Source: Lysinibacillus mangiferihumi
Lineage (GTDB): Bacteria > Bacillota > Bacilli > Bacillales_A > Planococcaceae
Length of the DNA stretch: 64,000 nucleotides
Direction of reading: 5' to 3'
Assembly: GCF_003049665.1 (NCBI RefSeq)
Contig: NZ_PYWM01000001.1
Coordinates: 124,001 to 188,000, forward strand
The notes beneath the pieces were generated by a model, which was not told the origin of the DNA, made no database searches, and was given only the letters and a program-made list of their open reading frames with translations. Below, in pieces: positions 42,886-51,231 of the stretch; position 1 is the stretch's first letter, and every line of letters begins with the position of its first letter. The position numbers and the translations under genes were made by a program.

Positions 42886-43580
42886 GTTACAAATTTAAAC
42901 AAAACCCATTACCATCCAGAAAATATACAATAAAAGCACCTTACTCTATGGCACCGCAGTATATTACGGTACACAATACCGCAAATGATGCTTCTGCAGG
43001 CAATGAAATTAAATACATGATTACTAACAACAATCAGGTATCCTATCATGTAGCTGTTGATGATAAAGAAGTGATGCAAGCCATTCCATTTAACCGTAAT
43101 GCCTGGCATTGTGGTGATGGTCAAGGTAATGGTAATCGTAAATCAATTGGTATTGAAATTTGTTACAGCAAAAGTGGCGGTGCCCGTTATGCTGCGGCAG
43201 AGGAAAATACAGTACAATATATCGCAAAATTACTTAATGAGTTTGGGTGGGGAATTGAGCGAGTTAAAAAACACCAAGATTGGAACGGAAAATACTGTCC
43301 GCATCGGATACTAAGCGAAGGTCGCTGGAATAGCTTCTTGAAACGAATTGAAGAAGCAATGAAGCCAAAAAATACGGTTCGACAAAAGGAGGAAACAAAG
43401 GTGTCAATTTGGAATCCGGGTTCACCTGCTATGAAAATTGAAACAGAAAACTTCATTGCACAGGCTGTGAAGGATGGTATTATTCAGGAATCACACTTGA
43501 AGGATTTACAAAATGGTGTGATGACAACGGATCGCTTGATTGGGTTGTATATTACGATTCAACAAAGACGAAGTAAATAA
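42882..43580 (+). CDS. Endolysin: N-acetylmuramoyl-L-alanine amidase with small C-terminal domain
   Basis: 232 residues. Amidase_2 domain (1-165): YITVHNTANDASAGNEI with the first zinc His, AWHCGDGQGNGNRKSIGIEI, and HQDWNGKYCPHRIL with the last His and Cys. Residues 174-232 are a helical cell-wall-binding-like domain nearly identical to that of the M15 endolysin at 49132. Between them lies an in-frame GGAGG plus GTG 43401, which would give the C-terminal domain alone (59 residues). Confidence 0.92.
   Translation: MSYKFKQNPLPSRKYTIKAPYSMAPQYITVHNTANDASAGNEIKYMITNNNQVSYHVAVDDKEVMQAIPFNRNAWHCGDGQGNGNRKSIGIEICYSKSGGARYAAAEENTVQYIAKLLNEFGWGIERVKKHQDWNGKYCPHRILSEGRWNSFLKRIEEAMKPKNTVRQKEETKVSIWNPGSPAMKIETENFIAQAVKDGIIQESHLKDLQNGVMTTDRLIGLYITIQQRRSK
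43388..43403 (+). promoter_or_regulatory. Internal ribosome-binding site and GTG start within amidase gene
   Basis: GGAGG (43388-43392), 8 bases, GTG (43401-43403), in frame with the amidase. Same arrangement and spacing in the second endolysin at 49602-49617. Confidence 0.6.
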
Positions 43581-43700
43581 ATTAGACAGGGTAGTATAAT
43601 TTGCTTTTATTCTTTTTAGTTTATTCAAGTTAAATATTCACAAAAAAATCGGGCTTACTAAATTGATTTTTTAACCTAACTCCTTAAAATATAGTTAATA

Positions 43701-43709
43701 TGGTATAAT
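43701..43709 (+). promoter_or_regulatory. Extended -10 promoter of cargo NTPase gene
   Basis: TGG followed by TATAAT (43704-43709), 24 bases before the GTG start, with no clear -35. Gives the cargo gene its own promoter, separate from the late operon. Confidence 0.45.
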
Positions 43710-43733
43710 TTATCAAAAAAAGGGAGTGGTAGT

Positions 43734-46082
43734 GTGGGAACTAAAAAAGCTTTTTATGCTTACCCTGGTCATAAAATAGATTTATTAGAAGATATTCACG
43801 AAGCAGTAAAGGTGATTAATAATTCTAGTGAAGAGATAGAAATAACTACATGGCAAGATTTATCTATTTCAGGAAAAAAAATAATTGATGGGATACTAAA
43901 ATCGATTGATAACTGTGATTTATTTATGTGTGATCTTACATATCTCAATTTTAATGTACTTTATGAACTTGGCTATGCAATTTCAAAAGGGAAAAAAATT
44001 TGGATTACATTAAATTCTACACACCATAAAGCTATCTCAAACTATAAAATGTTTAATTTGCTAAAAACTATAGGATATGCTGAATATAAAAATTTTCAGG
44101 ATCTTTCTGAAAAATTTTTCTCTGATATCCCTCATATACATTCTAAAACCATTGATATCAAAGGGAGATGTGTTGATTTAGATAGAAACTTAATATATTT
44201 AAAGTGTAGTGAAAATACAAGCGCCTCTAATAGAATTACTTCAATAATTGATAAATCACAAGTTCCTTGCAAAATGGATGACCCATATGAAGGTAATGAA
44301 ACTATAGAATGGTATTTAAATTTATTACCAAATTCTTTAGGTGTAATTATACACTTCCATACTAGAGAAAATGAAGAGGAAAACCCTATTGATACTGCAA
44401 GAAAAGCTTTTGTTGCAGGCTTAGCAAGAGGTCTTGATTTAAGAGTTATAATACTAGCTCATAAACCTTTTGAGGCGCCTTTAGATTATTATGATTTATT
44501 AAAGGTTCATGCAACTGCAAATGATTGTGAAACTTATTTTAATGAATGGTTCACACCATTGCTTACTGAGTTTAGAGAGATGGAAGAAAAATATGGTGAT
44601 TATCGAGCAGAACAAAGAGCATTAGGGAAATTATCTAATCTAATTGTTGGAGACTATGTCGCAGAAAATGAAAATCATGATTTGGTGGAATATTTTTTAG
44701 AAACAGCAGAATATAGAGAAGCTTTGAATTCACAACAAGTTTTATTTGTGGGTAGGAAAGGTACTGGAAAAACTGCTAACTTGATTAAAATCAAAAATGA
44801 ATTGTCTTCGGACAAAAGGAATTTTATTGTACCTATTCAACCACAGGGGTATGAGATAGAGGGAATACTAAATACATTCTCTAAATTAAAAAAAGAGTCA
44901 GAGCAAGGGCATTTAATAGAAAGTATATGGAAGTATCTTATTTATACTGAAATTGCGAGGCATTATTTTGAGCATATTGAAAACCGTCCTCTACATTACT
45001 ATTTGACTAAGGAAGAAGAAGAGTTTTGTGATTTTGTTACAAAAAATAAAAGATTAATACATGCAGACTTTAGCTTAAGATTAGAAAACGTTATTTCAGC
45101 ACTCAGTTCAATGAATCGTGCAGAAACAGTAGAAGAGCAAAGACTGAAAGTTAGTGAAACTTTGCATGATTCTATGATTAAGAATTTAAGGAGCTACCTA
45201 GGTAGAGTTTTAGAAAATAAAGAGAAAGTTACAATTTTAATAGATAATTTAGACAAAAATTGGAATGATAAAGCGGAAATAAAAGAGTTGAGTAGTATTT
45301 TATTTGGACTATTAAACGTTATTCATCAAATTACTGAAGAATTTCATAAGAGTTCGTATAAGCATAAAAGAGTTAATCTCTCATTAATAGTATTTATTAG
45401 AAGTGATATCTTTTCTAGAATTATGAATTTTGTAGATGAGAGAGATAAAATTCCTACAAAGCAACTTTCTTGGTCAGAACCTTCTTTACTATTTCGAGTG
45501 ATTGAAAATCGAATCCAATACAGCCGGAATGGAGTTACAAGTCCAGAAGAACTATGGGACCAATATTTTTGTAAAGAAGTTGATGGTTTACCATTAAAAG
45601 ATTATATTAGTCAACTCATACTTCCTCGCCCGCGCGACATCATATATCTAATTAAATCTGCTCTTCAAGAAGCAGTTAATAGAGGACATGTAAAGGTGGC
45701 AGAAGAAGACTTTAAATCTGCCGAGCTTTCATACTCTGAGTATGCATTGCAATCATTGCTACCTGAAAATGGAGGAAGAATTGATGATTTAGAATCGATT
45801 TTTTATGAATTTGCAGGAGTTAATTCTGTAATCCACCAAGAACAATTAGAAGAATGCTTACAGGAGAGTAGTTCTCAAGAGGTTGAACATTTAATAGAAA
45901 TACTATGTGAGATGACTTTTCTAGGAAAAGAAATACAAGAAAATAAATTTGAATATTATGGAGATAAAAGACCTGCAAAAATAACTGATAGGCTTGCAGA
46001 AAAATACGCATCTCGTAAAGCACAATCTAAAAGATATCAAATAAATCCAGCATTCCATGCTTATCTTGGAATAGAAAAATAA
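43734..46082 (+). CDS. Prophage cargo: TIR/deoxyribosyltransferase-like domain fused to P-loop NTPase, putative defence protein
   Basis: 782 residues, GTG start behind GGGAGTGG. Residues 1-130: a Rossmann-like domain with DNCDLFMCDLT and NFNVLYELGYA; the Glu in YELG (about 78) matches the catalytic Glu of TIR-like and nucleoside deoxyribosyltransferase families. Residues 150-280: a second domain of similar form (DTARKAFVAGLARGLDLRVI). Residues 330-620: P-loop NTPase with Walker A GRKGTGKT (340-347) and Walker B ILIDNLD (501-507), KAP/STAND-like. The C-terminal 150 residues are helical. It lies between endolysin and attR, the usual cargo site. An NAD- or nucleotide-consuming abortive-infection role is inferred from architecture. 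Confidence 0.7.
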   Translation: MGTKKAFYAYPGHKIDLLEDIHEAVKVINNSSEEIEITTWQDLSISGKKIIDGILKSIDNCDLFMCDLTYLNFNVLYELGYAISKGKKIWITLNSTHHKAISNYKMFNLLKTIGYAEYKNFQDLSEKFFSDIPHIHSKTIDIKGRCVDLDRNLIYLKCSENTSASNRITSIIDKSQVPCKMDDPYEGNETIEWYLNLLPNSLGVIIHFHTRENEEENPIDTARKAFVAGLARGLDLRVIILAHKPFEAPLDYYDLLKVHATANDCETYFNEWFTPLLTEFREMEEKYGDYRAEQRALGKLSNLIVGDYVAENENHDLVEYFLETAEYREALNSQQVLFVGRKGTGKTANLIKIKNELSSDKRNFIVPIQPQGYEIEGILNTFSKLKKESEQGHLIESIWKYLIYTEIARHYFEHIENRPLHYYLTKEEEEFCDFVTKNKRLIHADFSLRLENVISALSSMNRAETVEEQRLKVSETLHDSMIKNLRSYLGRVLENKEKVTILIDNLDKNWNDKAEIKELSSILFGLLNVIHQITEEFHKSSYKHKRVNLSLIVFIRSDIFSRIMNFVDERDKIPTKQLSWSEPSLLFRVIENRIQYSRNGVTSPEELWDQYFCKEVDGLPLKDYISQLILPRPRDIIYLIKSALQEAVNRGHVKVAEEDFKSAELSYSEYALQSLLPENGGRIDDLESIFYEFAGVNSVIHQEQLEECLQESSSQEVEHLIEILCEMTFLGKEIQENKFEYYGDKRPAKITDRLAEKYASRKAQSKRYQINPAFHAYLGIEK

Positions 46083-46093
46083 GTTACAAAAAT

Positions 46094-46134
46094 AAAAGCC
46101 AGATACTCATTAGAAGGTGAGTACCTGGCTTTTT
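46094..46134. terminator. Bidirectional terminator between convergent cargo genes
   Basis: Stem AAAAGCCAGATACTCA / TGAGTACCTGGCTTTT with one mismatch, between the stops at 46082 and 46133. Confidence 0.85.
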
Positions 46135-46654
46135 ATATCCCTAATAATTTCTTTTTCTTCGCGTTAAATTCTTCTTGCGATAATATTCCATCATCCAATA
46201 AATCTTTCAACTCACGTATTTCATCTGCCACATCAAACATATCCTTTTCCTGTTTAGCTGCAGGAGCAGATGATGTTTTGGCCATTGTTTTTAAGTTCTC
46301 AATACCTGATTTAATTTCAAGTGCAATATGTGCTGGCACGTCGTCAATAATTGCTTTGTTTCCAGTAGATACGATTTCAATTTTTGAGTAAACAAGCTTA
46401 TTAGAAATGTTAATGCTGCTAATAGATGATAAAGGAATGCTTCTTTCATCATTTGAAACAATACCTTTGATTTCATGTAAGATAATACGTTTGTCCGTGA
46501 CATAAAGCTGTTTTGTACCTTTTACGGATGCACATACAGCAAGTAGTGTTTCACCTTGATCTGTGAGCTTATCATCAAATAGTTGAATCTGTTTAGCCAT
46601 TGCTTTCTTCTTACCAAAACCTGCAAATTTTATTGTTTCTGCTATTGTACCCAT
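46133..46654 (-). CDS. PH-like domain plus SHOCT domain protein
   Basis: 173 residues. The middle (TKQLYVTDKRIILHEIKGIV) is a bacterial PH-like domain, and the C-terminal 32 residues (ELKDLLDDGILSQEEFNAKK) are a SHOCT oligomerisation motif. Such proteins are common on prophages and mobile islands; the function is unknown. ATG 46654 is chosen since GGAG lies 8 bases upstream. Confidence 0.82.
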   Translation of the reverse strand: MGTIAETIKFAGFGKKKAMAKQIQLFDDKLTDQGETLLAVCASVKGTKQLYVTDKRIILHEIKGIVSNDERSIPLSSISSINISNKLVYSKIEIVSTGNKAIIDDVPAHIALEIKSGIENLKTMAKTSSAPAAKQEKDMFDVADEIRELKDLLDDGILSQEEFNAKKKKLLGI

Positions 46655-46741
46655 GTCATGCACTCCTTACAAATAATTTTAATTCAATCGTATACATTAA
46701 TAACAGTCAAAAGTGGTTATAAAAATAGAATAACTTTAATG

Positions 46742-47395
46742 TTAATTTTTAGTGTATTTGTAGGTTTTTAAAATCCTATCAAAAAAGAGTCTTTCCAACT
46801 TAATTTGTTCAAAATACAAATCTCTTTTATTTAGTTTTTCTCCAATTATTACATCATCAGCACATGATACTTCTAATAGATGCTTATACCAAAATTCTCT
46901 ACTTTCTTTTGCAAATAAACTAACAGACATTTTCGTGCTGTTTTCCAAATCTCCTAATAATATCAAATGTTTATCTATGTCATTAATCAACGTGGCTTTC
47001 TGAAATTCACCATTTTCGAAAGATTTAGAAGCAGAAATTCCTAATATAAATATTTCAAATTTATATGAAGAGTCACATATGTCTAGATGGCTTTTTGCTA
47101 TTTTATTAAATTGTTTTCGTATATAACTGCTTGGCTTACTGCGTAAATAACTTAAAGAAGCTACACTACCAAATATAGCAGCAAAAGCTATTGAAAGAAC
47201 ATTTAATAAACCTGATGCGTACATACAACTTATTTGAATAACTGGCTTTTCGCAGAACCCTCCTAAATTATTAGTGGCCTTACCTATTTCTACATCGATT
47301 AGCGCCTTCATAAAGGAAACTACCATTGTTAAAATAAGAGTAGTGAAAATTATTTGAAAGTTACTCCATTTAATTTTTGTATTTAAAATATACAT
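46742..47395 (-). CDS. Two-helix membrane protein, unknown
   Basis: 217 residues. Two membrane segments at about 12-32 and 60-80 with a 25-residue loop between, then a long cytoplasmic helical domain rich in charged and aromatic residues. AT-rich coding. A phage cargo gene with no recognised family; the form would fit a membrane sensor or superinfection-exclusion protein, but nothing proves it. Confidence 0.6.
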   Translation of the reverse strand: MYILNTKIKWSNFQIIFTTLILTMVVSFMKALIDVEIGKATNNLGGFCEKPVIQISCMYASGLLNVLSIAFAAIFGSVASLSYLRSKPSSYIRKQFNKIAKSHLDICDSSYKFEIFILGISASKSFENGEFQKATLINDIDKHLILLGDLENSTKMSVSLFAKESREFWYKHLLEVSCADDVIIGEKLNKRDLYFEQIKLERLFFDRILKTYKYTKN

Positions 47396-47464
47396 ATTTT
47401 TAACTCCCTAAAATAGCTCATTCATTAAAATGCTATCCAAATATAAGTTCACGAGATAATCAAC

Positions 47465-47974
47465 TCATTTTATTTCTTTAATAGCTTTGTTCATTTGTTC
47501 TTCATTTGATTTTACAGCTTCACTATCTACAGTATCGACACCACGATATGTATATTTCATGTTTTGGAAGTAGTCAAAAGCAAAGTCTTTTAGAGCACCA
47601 TCGCTATTTTTCTCAACGAAATAAGATTTTAAAATGTTAGCCAACATTCGCTCATGGTTTCTGATTTCACTTAAATAGTTACCCGATTTGTAGTCATTAA
47701 GAATGTAAGTTGAAAATTCTTTAACTTCTGTTTCTGTAGGCTCATACGCAATCAAGAATTTTTCGAGTGCATAAAATTTATCAGATGCTGTATCAGAATT
47801 TGTAGCTAACTTTTTAATTTCCTCTTGCCATTTCAGTGTTTCCATAGTAACAGGCTCTTCTTTAACTTCTGCTTGTTCACTAGCAGGAGCTTCCTCTTTA
47901 GGTGCAGCTTTTTCCTCACCACACGCTGTAAGTAATAAAGCTGATAGTGCTCCAACATAAAATAGTTTTTTCAT
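47465..47974 (-). CDS. Putative lipoprotein
   Basis: 169 residues. Signal peptide with lipobox LLTAC (Cys 18), a Glu/Ala/Pro-rich linker (20-45) and a helical domain. Anchored on the outer face of the membrane. Transcribed with the upstream 55-residue basic peptide gene (80-base gap containing GGAGGAATT). Prophage lipoproteins sometimes block superinfection; inference only. Confidence 0.75.
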   Translation of the reverse strand: MKKLFYVGALSALLLTACGEEKAAPKEEAPASEQAEVKEEPVTMETLKWQEEIKKLATNSDTASDKFYALEKFLIAYEPTETEVKEFSTYILNDYKSGNYLSEIRNHERMLANILKSYFVEKNSDGALKDFAFDYFQNMKYTYRGVDTVDSEAVKSNEEQMNKAIKEIK

Positions 47975-48053
47975 TTCAAAATTCCTCCCTTTGTATTTCC
48001 ATTTTAGGAAATTAAGAGCAAAAAGTACAGATGAATAAAGACAAACGTAATCT

Positions 48054-48221
48054 TTAAAATAATTTTTTAATTGTTCGTTTTAAAGATGGTTTGCGCTTTT
48101 TCTTAATTAATGGCTTAGGTTTTTTAATCTTTATAGGTTTAAATCCAATAGCTTCATATATTGCTTTTTTAGCTTGTTTCTTTAGTTGACGTTTCTTTTT
48201 GCTAATTAGTTGTTTAAACAT
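48054..48221 (-). CDS. Very basic 55-residue peptide
   Basis: ATG 48221 follows AGGAGGG. The peptide is one third Lys/Arg (KKKRQLKKQAKKAIYEAIGF, then repeated KxKKPKP). It is in an operon with the lipoprotein gene. A second, broken copy lies at 53590-53750, again directly upstream of a lipoprotein gene. No known family; could bind nucleic acid or membranes. Confidence 0.6.
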   Translation of the reverse strand: MFKQLISKKKRQLKKQAKKAIYEAIGFKPIKIKKPKPLIKKKRKPSLKRTIKKLF

Positions 48222-48520
48222 GGTTAGCCCTCCTAATAGGTGATTAACAACAGGGAATACAATAACAAATAGATAAAAATGGAAAGGATTCATAAGTAAG
48301 TATACTCTTTTTAAAAGTACTATGTGCAATGAAAAGATGATTGCAACTAAAGATATGATTTGCCGACATTTTGCTTGCGGAGGATAAAAAAACAATATGT
48401 TTTATAAAGATTTAATTTATTACAAAAAGAGTTCAAGAAACCTTGTGAATTAATGGTTTCAGGGCTTTTTATAAGTTATAAAAACGGAATAGAATTCAAA
48501 AAATTACGTTTATGAATTAA

Positions 48521-48562
48521 GAAGCATTTATGGCTGTATTGAAGATGGACGATACGAAGTAA
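48521..48562 (+). other. attR, prophage right attachment site (displaced lepA 3' end)
   Basis: Fourteen codons encode [13 protein letters not shown] and stop, the LepA C-terminus, outside any gene. Core TGAAGATGGACGATA at 48540-48554 is identical to attL. Confidence 0.88.
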
Positions 48563-48666
48563 TGTTGATATAACAACGTTTGTAGAGGTTGTTTATTAGT
48601 AATTTTATATCCTTAGGGTGGAGGATGCCACCGATTCGCCACCGTTATAAATATGATTGAGAATTA

Positions 48667-48696
48667 GCCTTCCACAGATGATTGTGGAGGGCTTTT
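48667..48696 (+). terminator. Terminator downstream of attR
   Basis: Stem GCCTTCCACA / TGTGGAGGGC with a 6-base loop and TTTT. It may be the original lepA-side or phage-remnant terminator. Confidence 0.65.
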
Positions 48697-48720
48697 ATTA
48701 TACAAAAAGGAAGGTGTCAG

Positions 48721-49135
48721 ATAAAAATAGACACACTCTATATCAATCGTAGGCTGCTTCATGGCATAGGTCGCTTATTTTGTTGGCGGCGTTGACCACT
48801 TAATAAAAGCGTTAGTTATATTCATGACTGTAGATTATGCATTAGGATTCATGGTTAGTTTAGTCTTCAAGAAAACTGAAAGTAAAAAGATGTTTAATGG
48901 TTTAATCAAAAAGACAGTAATGATATTAATGGTCATTGCTGCGGTGCAATTAGACTTAGCAACCGAAAGTGGAAACTTCATGCGTAATGCCATGATTCTT
49001 TTCCTTATCGGTATGGAAGGAATCAGTATGATTGAGAATCTAGGTAAGTTAGGAATCAAGGTGCCTAAGTTTTTATCTAACGCATTTACACAACTTCAAA
49101 TTGACAATGATGAGAAAAAGGATGATGCAAAATGA
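48721..49135 (+). pseudogene. Decayed holin gene of a second phage remnant
   Basis: The C-terminal 103 residues (from ATG 48824) form a phage-type holin: two or three hydrophobic segments, ALGFMVSLVFKKTESKKMFN, ending with an acidic tail. The gene should begin at 48721 behind GGAAGGTG, reading KIDTLY, but the start is ATA, a frameshift follows within about 10 codons, and TAG 48767 lies before the conserved VAYFVGGVDHLIKAL. So the 5' part is broken. Confidence 0.65.
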
Positions 49136-49806
49136 CAAGCGTTACAACTACATGCCGAGACTTAGCTGAGCTTTTACCTGGTGCACAAACTGCGTGTCGA
49201 TTGCTATTTCAGGAGTGTTACAAAGCAGGCATTAAGAACATCTTCATCACTGAAACATATCGCTCACAAGCGCGGCAACATTACCTGTATGCACAAGGAC
49301 GAACACGACCAGGGAAAGTTGTTACATGGACACTAAACAGTAACCATAAATCACGTCTAGCATGGGATATTGCTGTTGGTCCTCCGCAATCATTGTATGA
49401 TGTCACTACATTAAGTCGAGTAGGAGCCATTGCAAAAAAGCTAGGTATTGAATGGGGCGGTACATGGACAAAAGCAATTGACCGTCCACACTTTGAAGTG
49501 AAAGCGAATTGGAGGATGCCTAAAGGCTATAAATTAGAAGGACAAGTAATTGTACCGAGTAACAGCAAATTGAAAGTTCAATTAATCGTGAAAGACAAGA
49601 AGGAGGAAATTATAGTGGCAAATACAAATTGGAATCCAGGTTCACCAGCTATTAAAACTGAAACAGAAAACTTTATTGCACAGGCTATGAAGGACGGTAT
49701 TATTCAGGAATCACACTTGAAGGATTTACAAAATGGTGTGATGACAACGGATCGTTTGATTGGGTTGTGTATTACGATTGAGCATAGACGTAGTAATAAG
49801 AAATAA
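49132..49806 (+). CDS. Second endolysin: M15 L-alanyl-D-glutamate/D-Ala peptidase with the same C-terminal domain
   Basis: 224 residues. Peptidase M15 domain (1-130) with the zinc motif SNHKSRLAWDIAVG (His and Asp) and RPHFEV (His). After a linker, residues 162-224 repeat the C-terminal domain of the prophage amidase with few changes. It overlaps the holin pseudogene by 4 bases. GGAGG and in-frame GTG 49615 precede the C-terminal domain, as in the first endolysin. It is the best-preserved part of a second, mostly lost prophage. Confidence 0.88.
   Translation: MTSVTTTCRDLAELLPGAQTACRLLFQECYKAGIKNIFITETYRSQARQHYLYAQGRTRPGKVVTWTLNSNHKSRLAWDIAVGPPQSLYDVTTLSRVGAIAKKLGIEWGGTWTKAIDRPHFEVKANWRMPKGYKLEGQVIVPSNSKLKVQLIVKDKKEEIIVANTNWNPGSPAIKTETENFIAQAMKDGIIQESHLKDLQNGVMTTDRLIGLCITIEHRRSNKK
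49602..49617 (+). promoter_or_regulatory. Internal ribosome-binding site and GTG start within M15 endolysin gene
   Basis: GGAGG (49602-49606), 8 bases, GTG (49615-49617), in frame; would give a 63-residue C-terminal domain. Confidence 0.6.
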
Positions 49807-49861
49807 TAAAAAGTAATCAAAATCAGTACGGTACCTGTTGAAATTAATCATAAAAATACCG

Positions 49862-49895
49862 AAGACCAAGATAGCTTAATTGCCATCTTGGTCTT
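49862..49895. terminator. Hairpin terminator between endolysin and secreted protein
   Basis: An 11-bp perfect stem AAGACCAAGAT / ATCTTGGTCTT. The T run is short on both sides. Confidence 0.6.
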
Positions 49896-49966
49896 TAGTG
49901 TTACAGGTATTGAAGAATTAATTATATATTTAAGAAGTAATTTTGCTCTAAATATGAAATAACAAA

Positions 49967-50395
49967 CTAATTCCAAGTTACCTTTAAATCAAAGTATGAT
50001 GCATTAAGGGATGGTCTTGTATCTACTACTTCAATATAATTCCAACCGTAAGTTAAATCTTTAGCTAATACACCAGGATCTGAGCCTACTTCGATAAAGT
50101 TTCCGTTTAATATACTCAATTTATGAGATCCATAACTCTCGAATTTTACAGAGACTCCGCTATAACCATCGAAATAAAATTTATAATATTTTATAGCACT
50201 ATAACGATCAGTATAAGAGTTCCCAATTCCTCCATTTTTTAATTCATAAGCTTTGTCATGAATACCATATGTACTTACTGTCGAATAAGTTTGATTTTCG
50301 TTTAAAGTCTCTGTTTCAGCAGCTGATACGTCACCAGTTATCCCACTGAATAATCCAACTGATAAAGCAGGGACAAGTAGTAATTTTTTCTTCAT
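49967..50395 (-). CDS. Small secreted protein, unknown
   Basis: 142 residues. ATG 50395 behind GGAGG; the longer frame to 50443 is not used. Signal peptide KKKLLLVPALSVGLFSG... ending near VSA|AE, mature part beta-rich and Tyr/Ser-rich, possibly a jelly-roll pre-peptidase-like fold (YYKFYFDGYSGVSVKFESYG). No enzymatic motif. Confidence 0.65.
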   Translation of the reverse strand: MKKKLLLVPALSVGLFSGITGDVSAAETETLNENQTYSTVSTYGIHDKAYELKNGGIGNSYTDRYSAIKYYKFYFDGYSGVSVKFESYGSHKLSILNGNFIEVGSDPGVLAKDLTYGWNYIEVVDTRPSLNASYFDLKVTWN

Positions 50396-50616
50396 AACAA
50401 ATACCTCCAAATATGTTAATGTATTACAAATAAATATTAACATATTTTAAGATTTAATTATGTTAAATTTTTGTGAATATTTACCAAAGTGAATTTTTCC
50501 TTTTTAAAAAATGAGATGTGAGTGCTAATGGAACTCTAGTTGAATTTATAAGGTTTATTTAATCTGAAAAAGTTTATTTTTTATGTGATCCTAAAAAAAC
50601 TAAATATACATCATAG

Positions 50617-51133
50617 GAACTGACCCCAATAGGTATAGACAAATAAAAAAAGCATCTTCGATTGAAATCGGGTATAGATACCCAAACTTCAATTAGGAGG
50701 TGTTTTTTCTATGGGAACAAGAGTGAGTTATCCATATGATGTAAAAATGAAAGCGATTGAGATGCGATTAGCGGATGTACCTGTCAAACAGATTTTATTG
50801 GAATTAAATATACGCCATAAAACACAGGTCGAAACATGGGTGCGTTGGTATAGAAATGGTGAAGTGAATCGTTTGAAACAACCAGTAGGCAAACAATATA
50901 GCTTTAATAAAGGTCCTGAATCTGATAACGAACAAACGAAATTAAAAGAATGTTCCAGCTCTAAAAGGCTACTGGCTAAAGATAAAATCAGAGTCGTGAA
51001 ATGGGAAAAGATAGACGAATACTTTAGTGATTTAACCGTTGCTACAGCTGGTGAGGATTTAGTCTTAACGTATGCAAATATGGCATTGAAAACGCAGGTT
51101 GAAAAATTACTATTAAGTCACCAAAATAAATAA
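50617..51133 (+). mobile_element. Truncated IS3-family element (left end and part of orfA)
   Basis: The left end GAACTGACCCCAAT resembles the start of the next element (51148). It contains orfA up to about codon 75 and then unrelated sequence; no orfB or right end follows. Confidence 0.6.
50711..51133 (+). pseudogene. IS3-type transposase OrfA N-terminal half, chimeric 3' end
   Basis: 140 codons. Residues 1-70 are an IS3 OrfA helix-turn-helix (VSYPYDVKMKAIEMRLADVP, LKQPVGKQYSF). After about residue 75 the leucine zipper expected in OrfA is missing and the frame continues into unrelated sequence (KIRVVKWEKIDEYFSDLTVA). So it is a deletion junction, not a functional transposase. GGAGGTG precedes ATG. 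Confidence 0.65.
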
Positions 51134-51231
51134 ACAGGCGCTCATATGAACTGCACCCCAATTGTTATGATATGCTCCTCATTAGGTAGACAGATTAAAA
51201 AATAAAATCTGTTTATCAAATGGGGGTTTTT

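Larger units (their letters stand above)
11704..48554. mobile_element. Prophage, PBSX-tailed myovirus-type with HK97-type head, about 36.9 kb
   Basis: Bounded by the duplicated lepA core. Modules in order: integrase, Fic, repressor (minus strand); early genes with Rep, ParA, ParB and RecU; MazG-like and small late-regulator genes; HNH, terminase, portal, protease, capsid; connectors; sheath, tube, chaperone, tape measure; Xkd-type baseplate; fibre genes; XhlA, holin and amidase; cargo. All structural genes appear intact, so the prophage may be inducible. A sheath protein implies a contractile tail. Confidence 0.92.
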
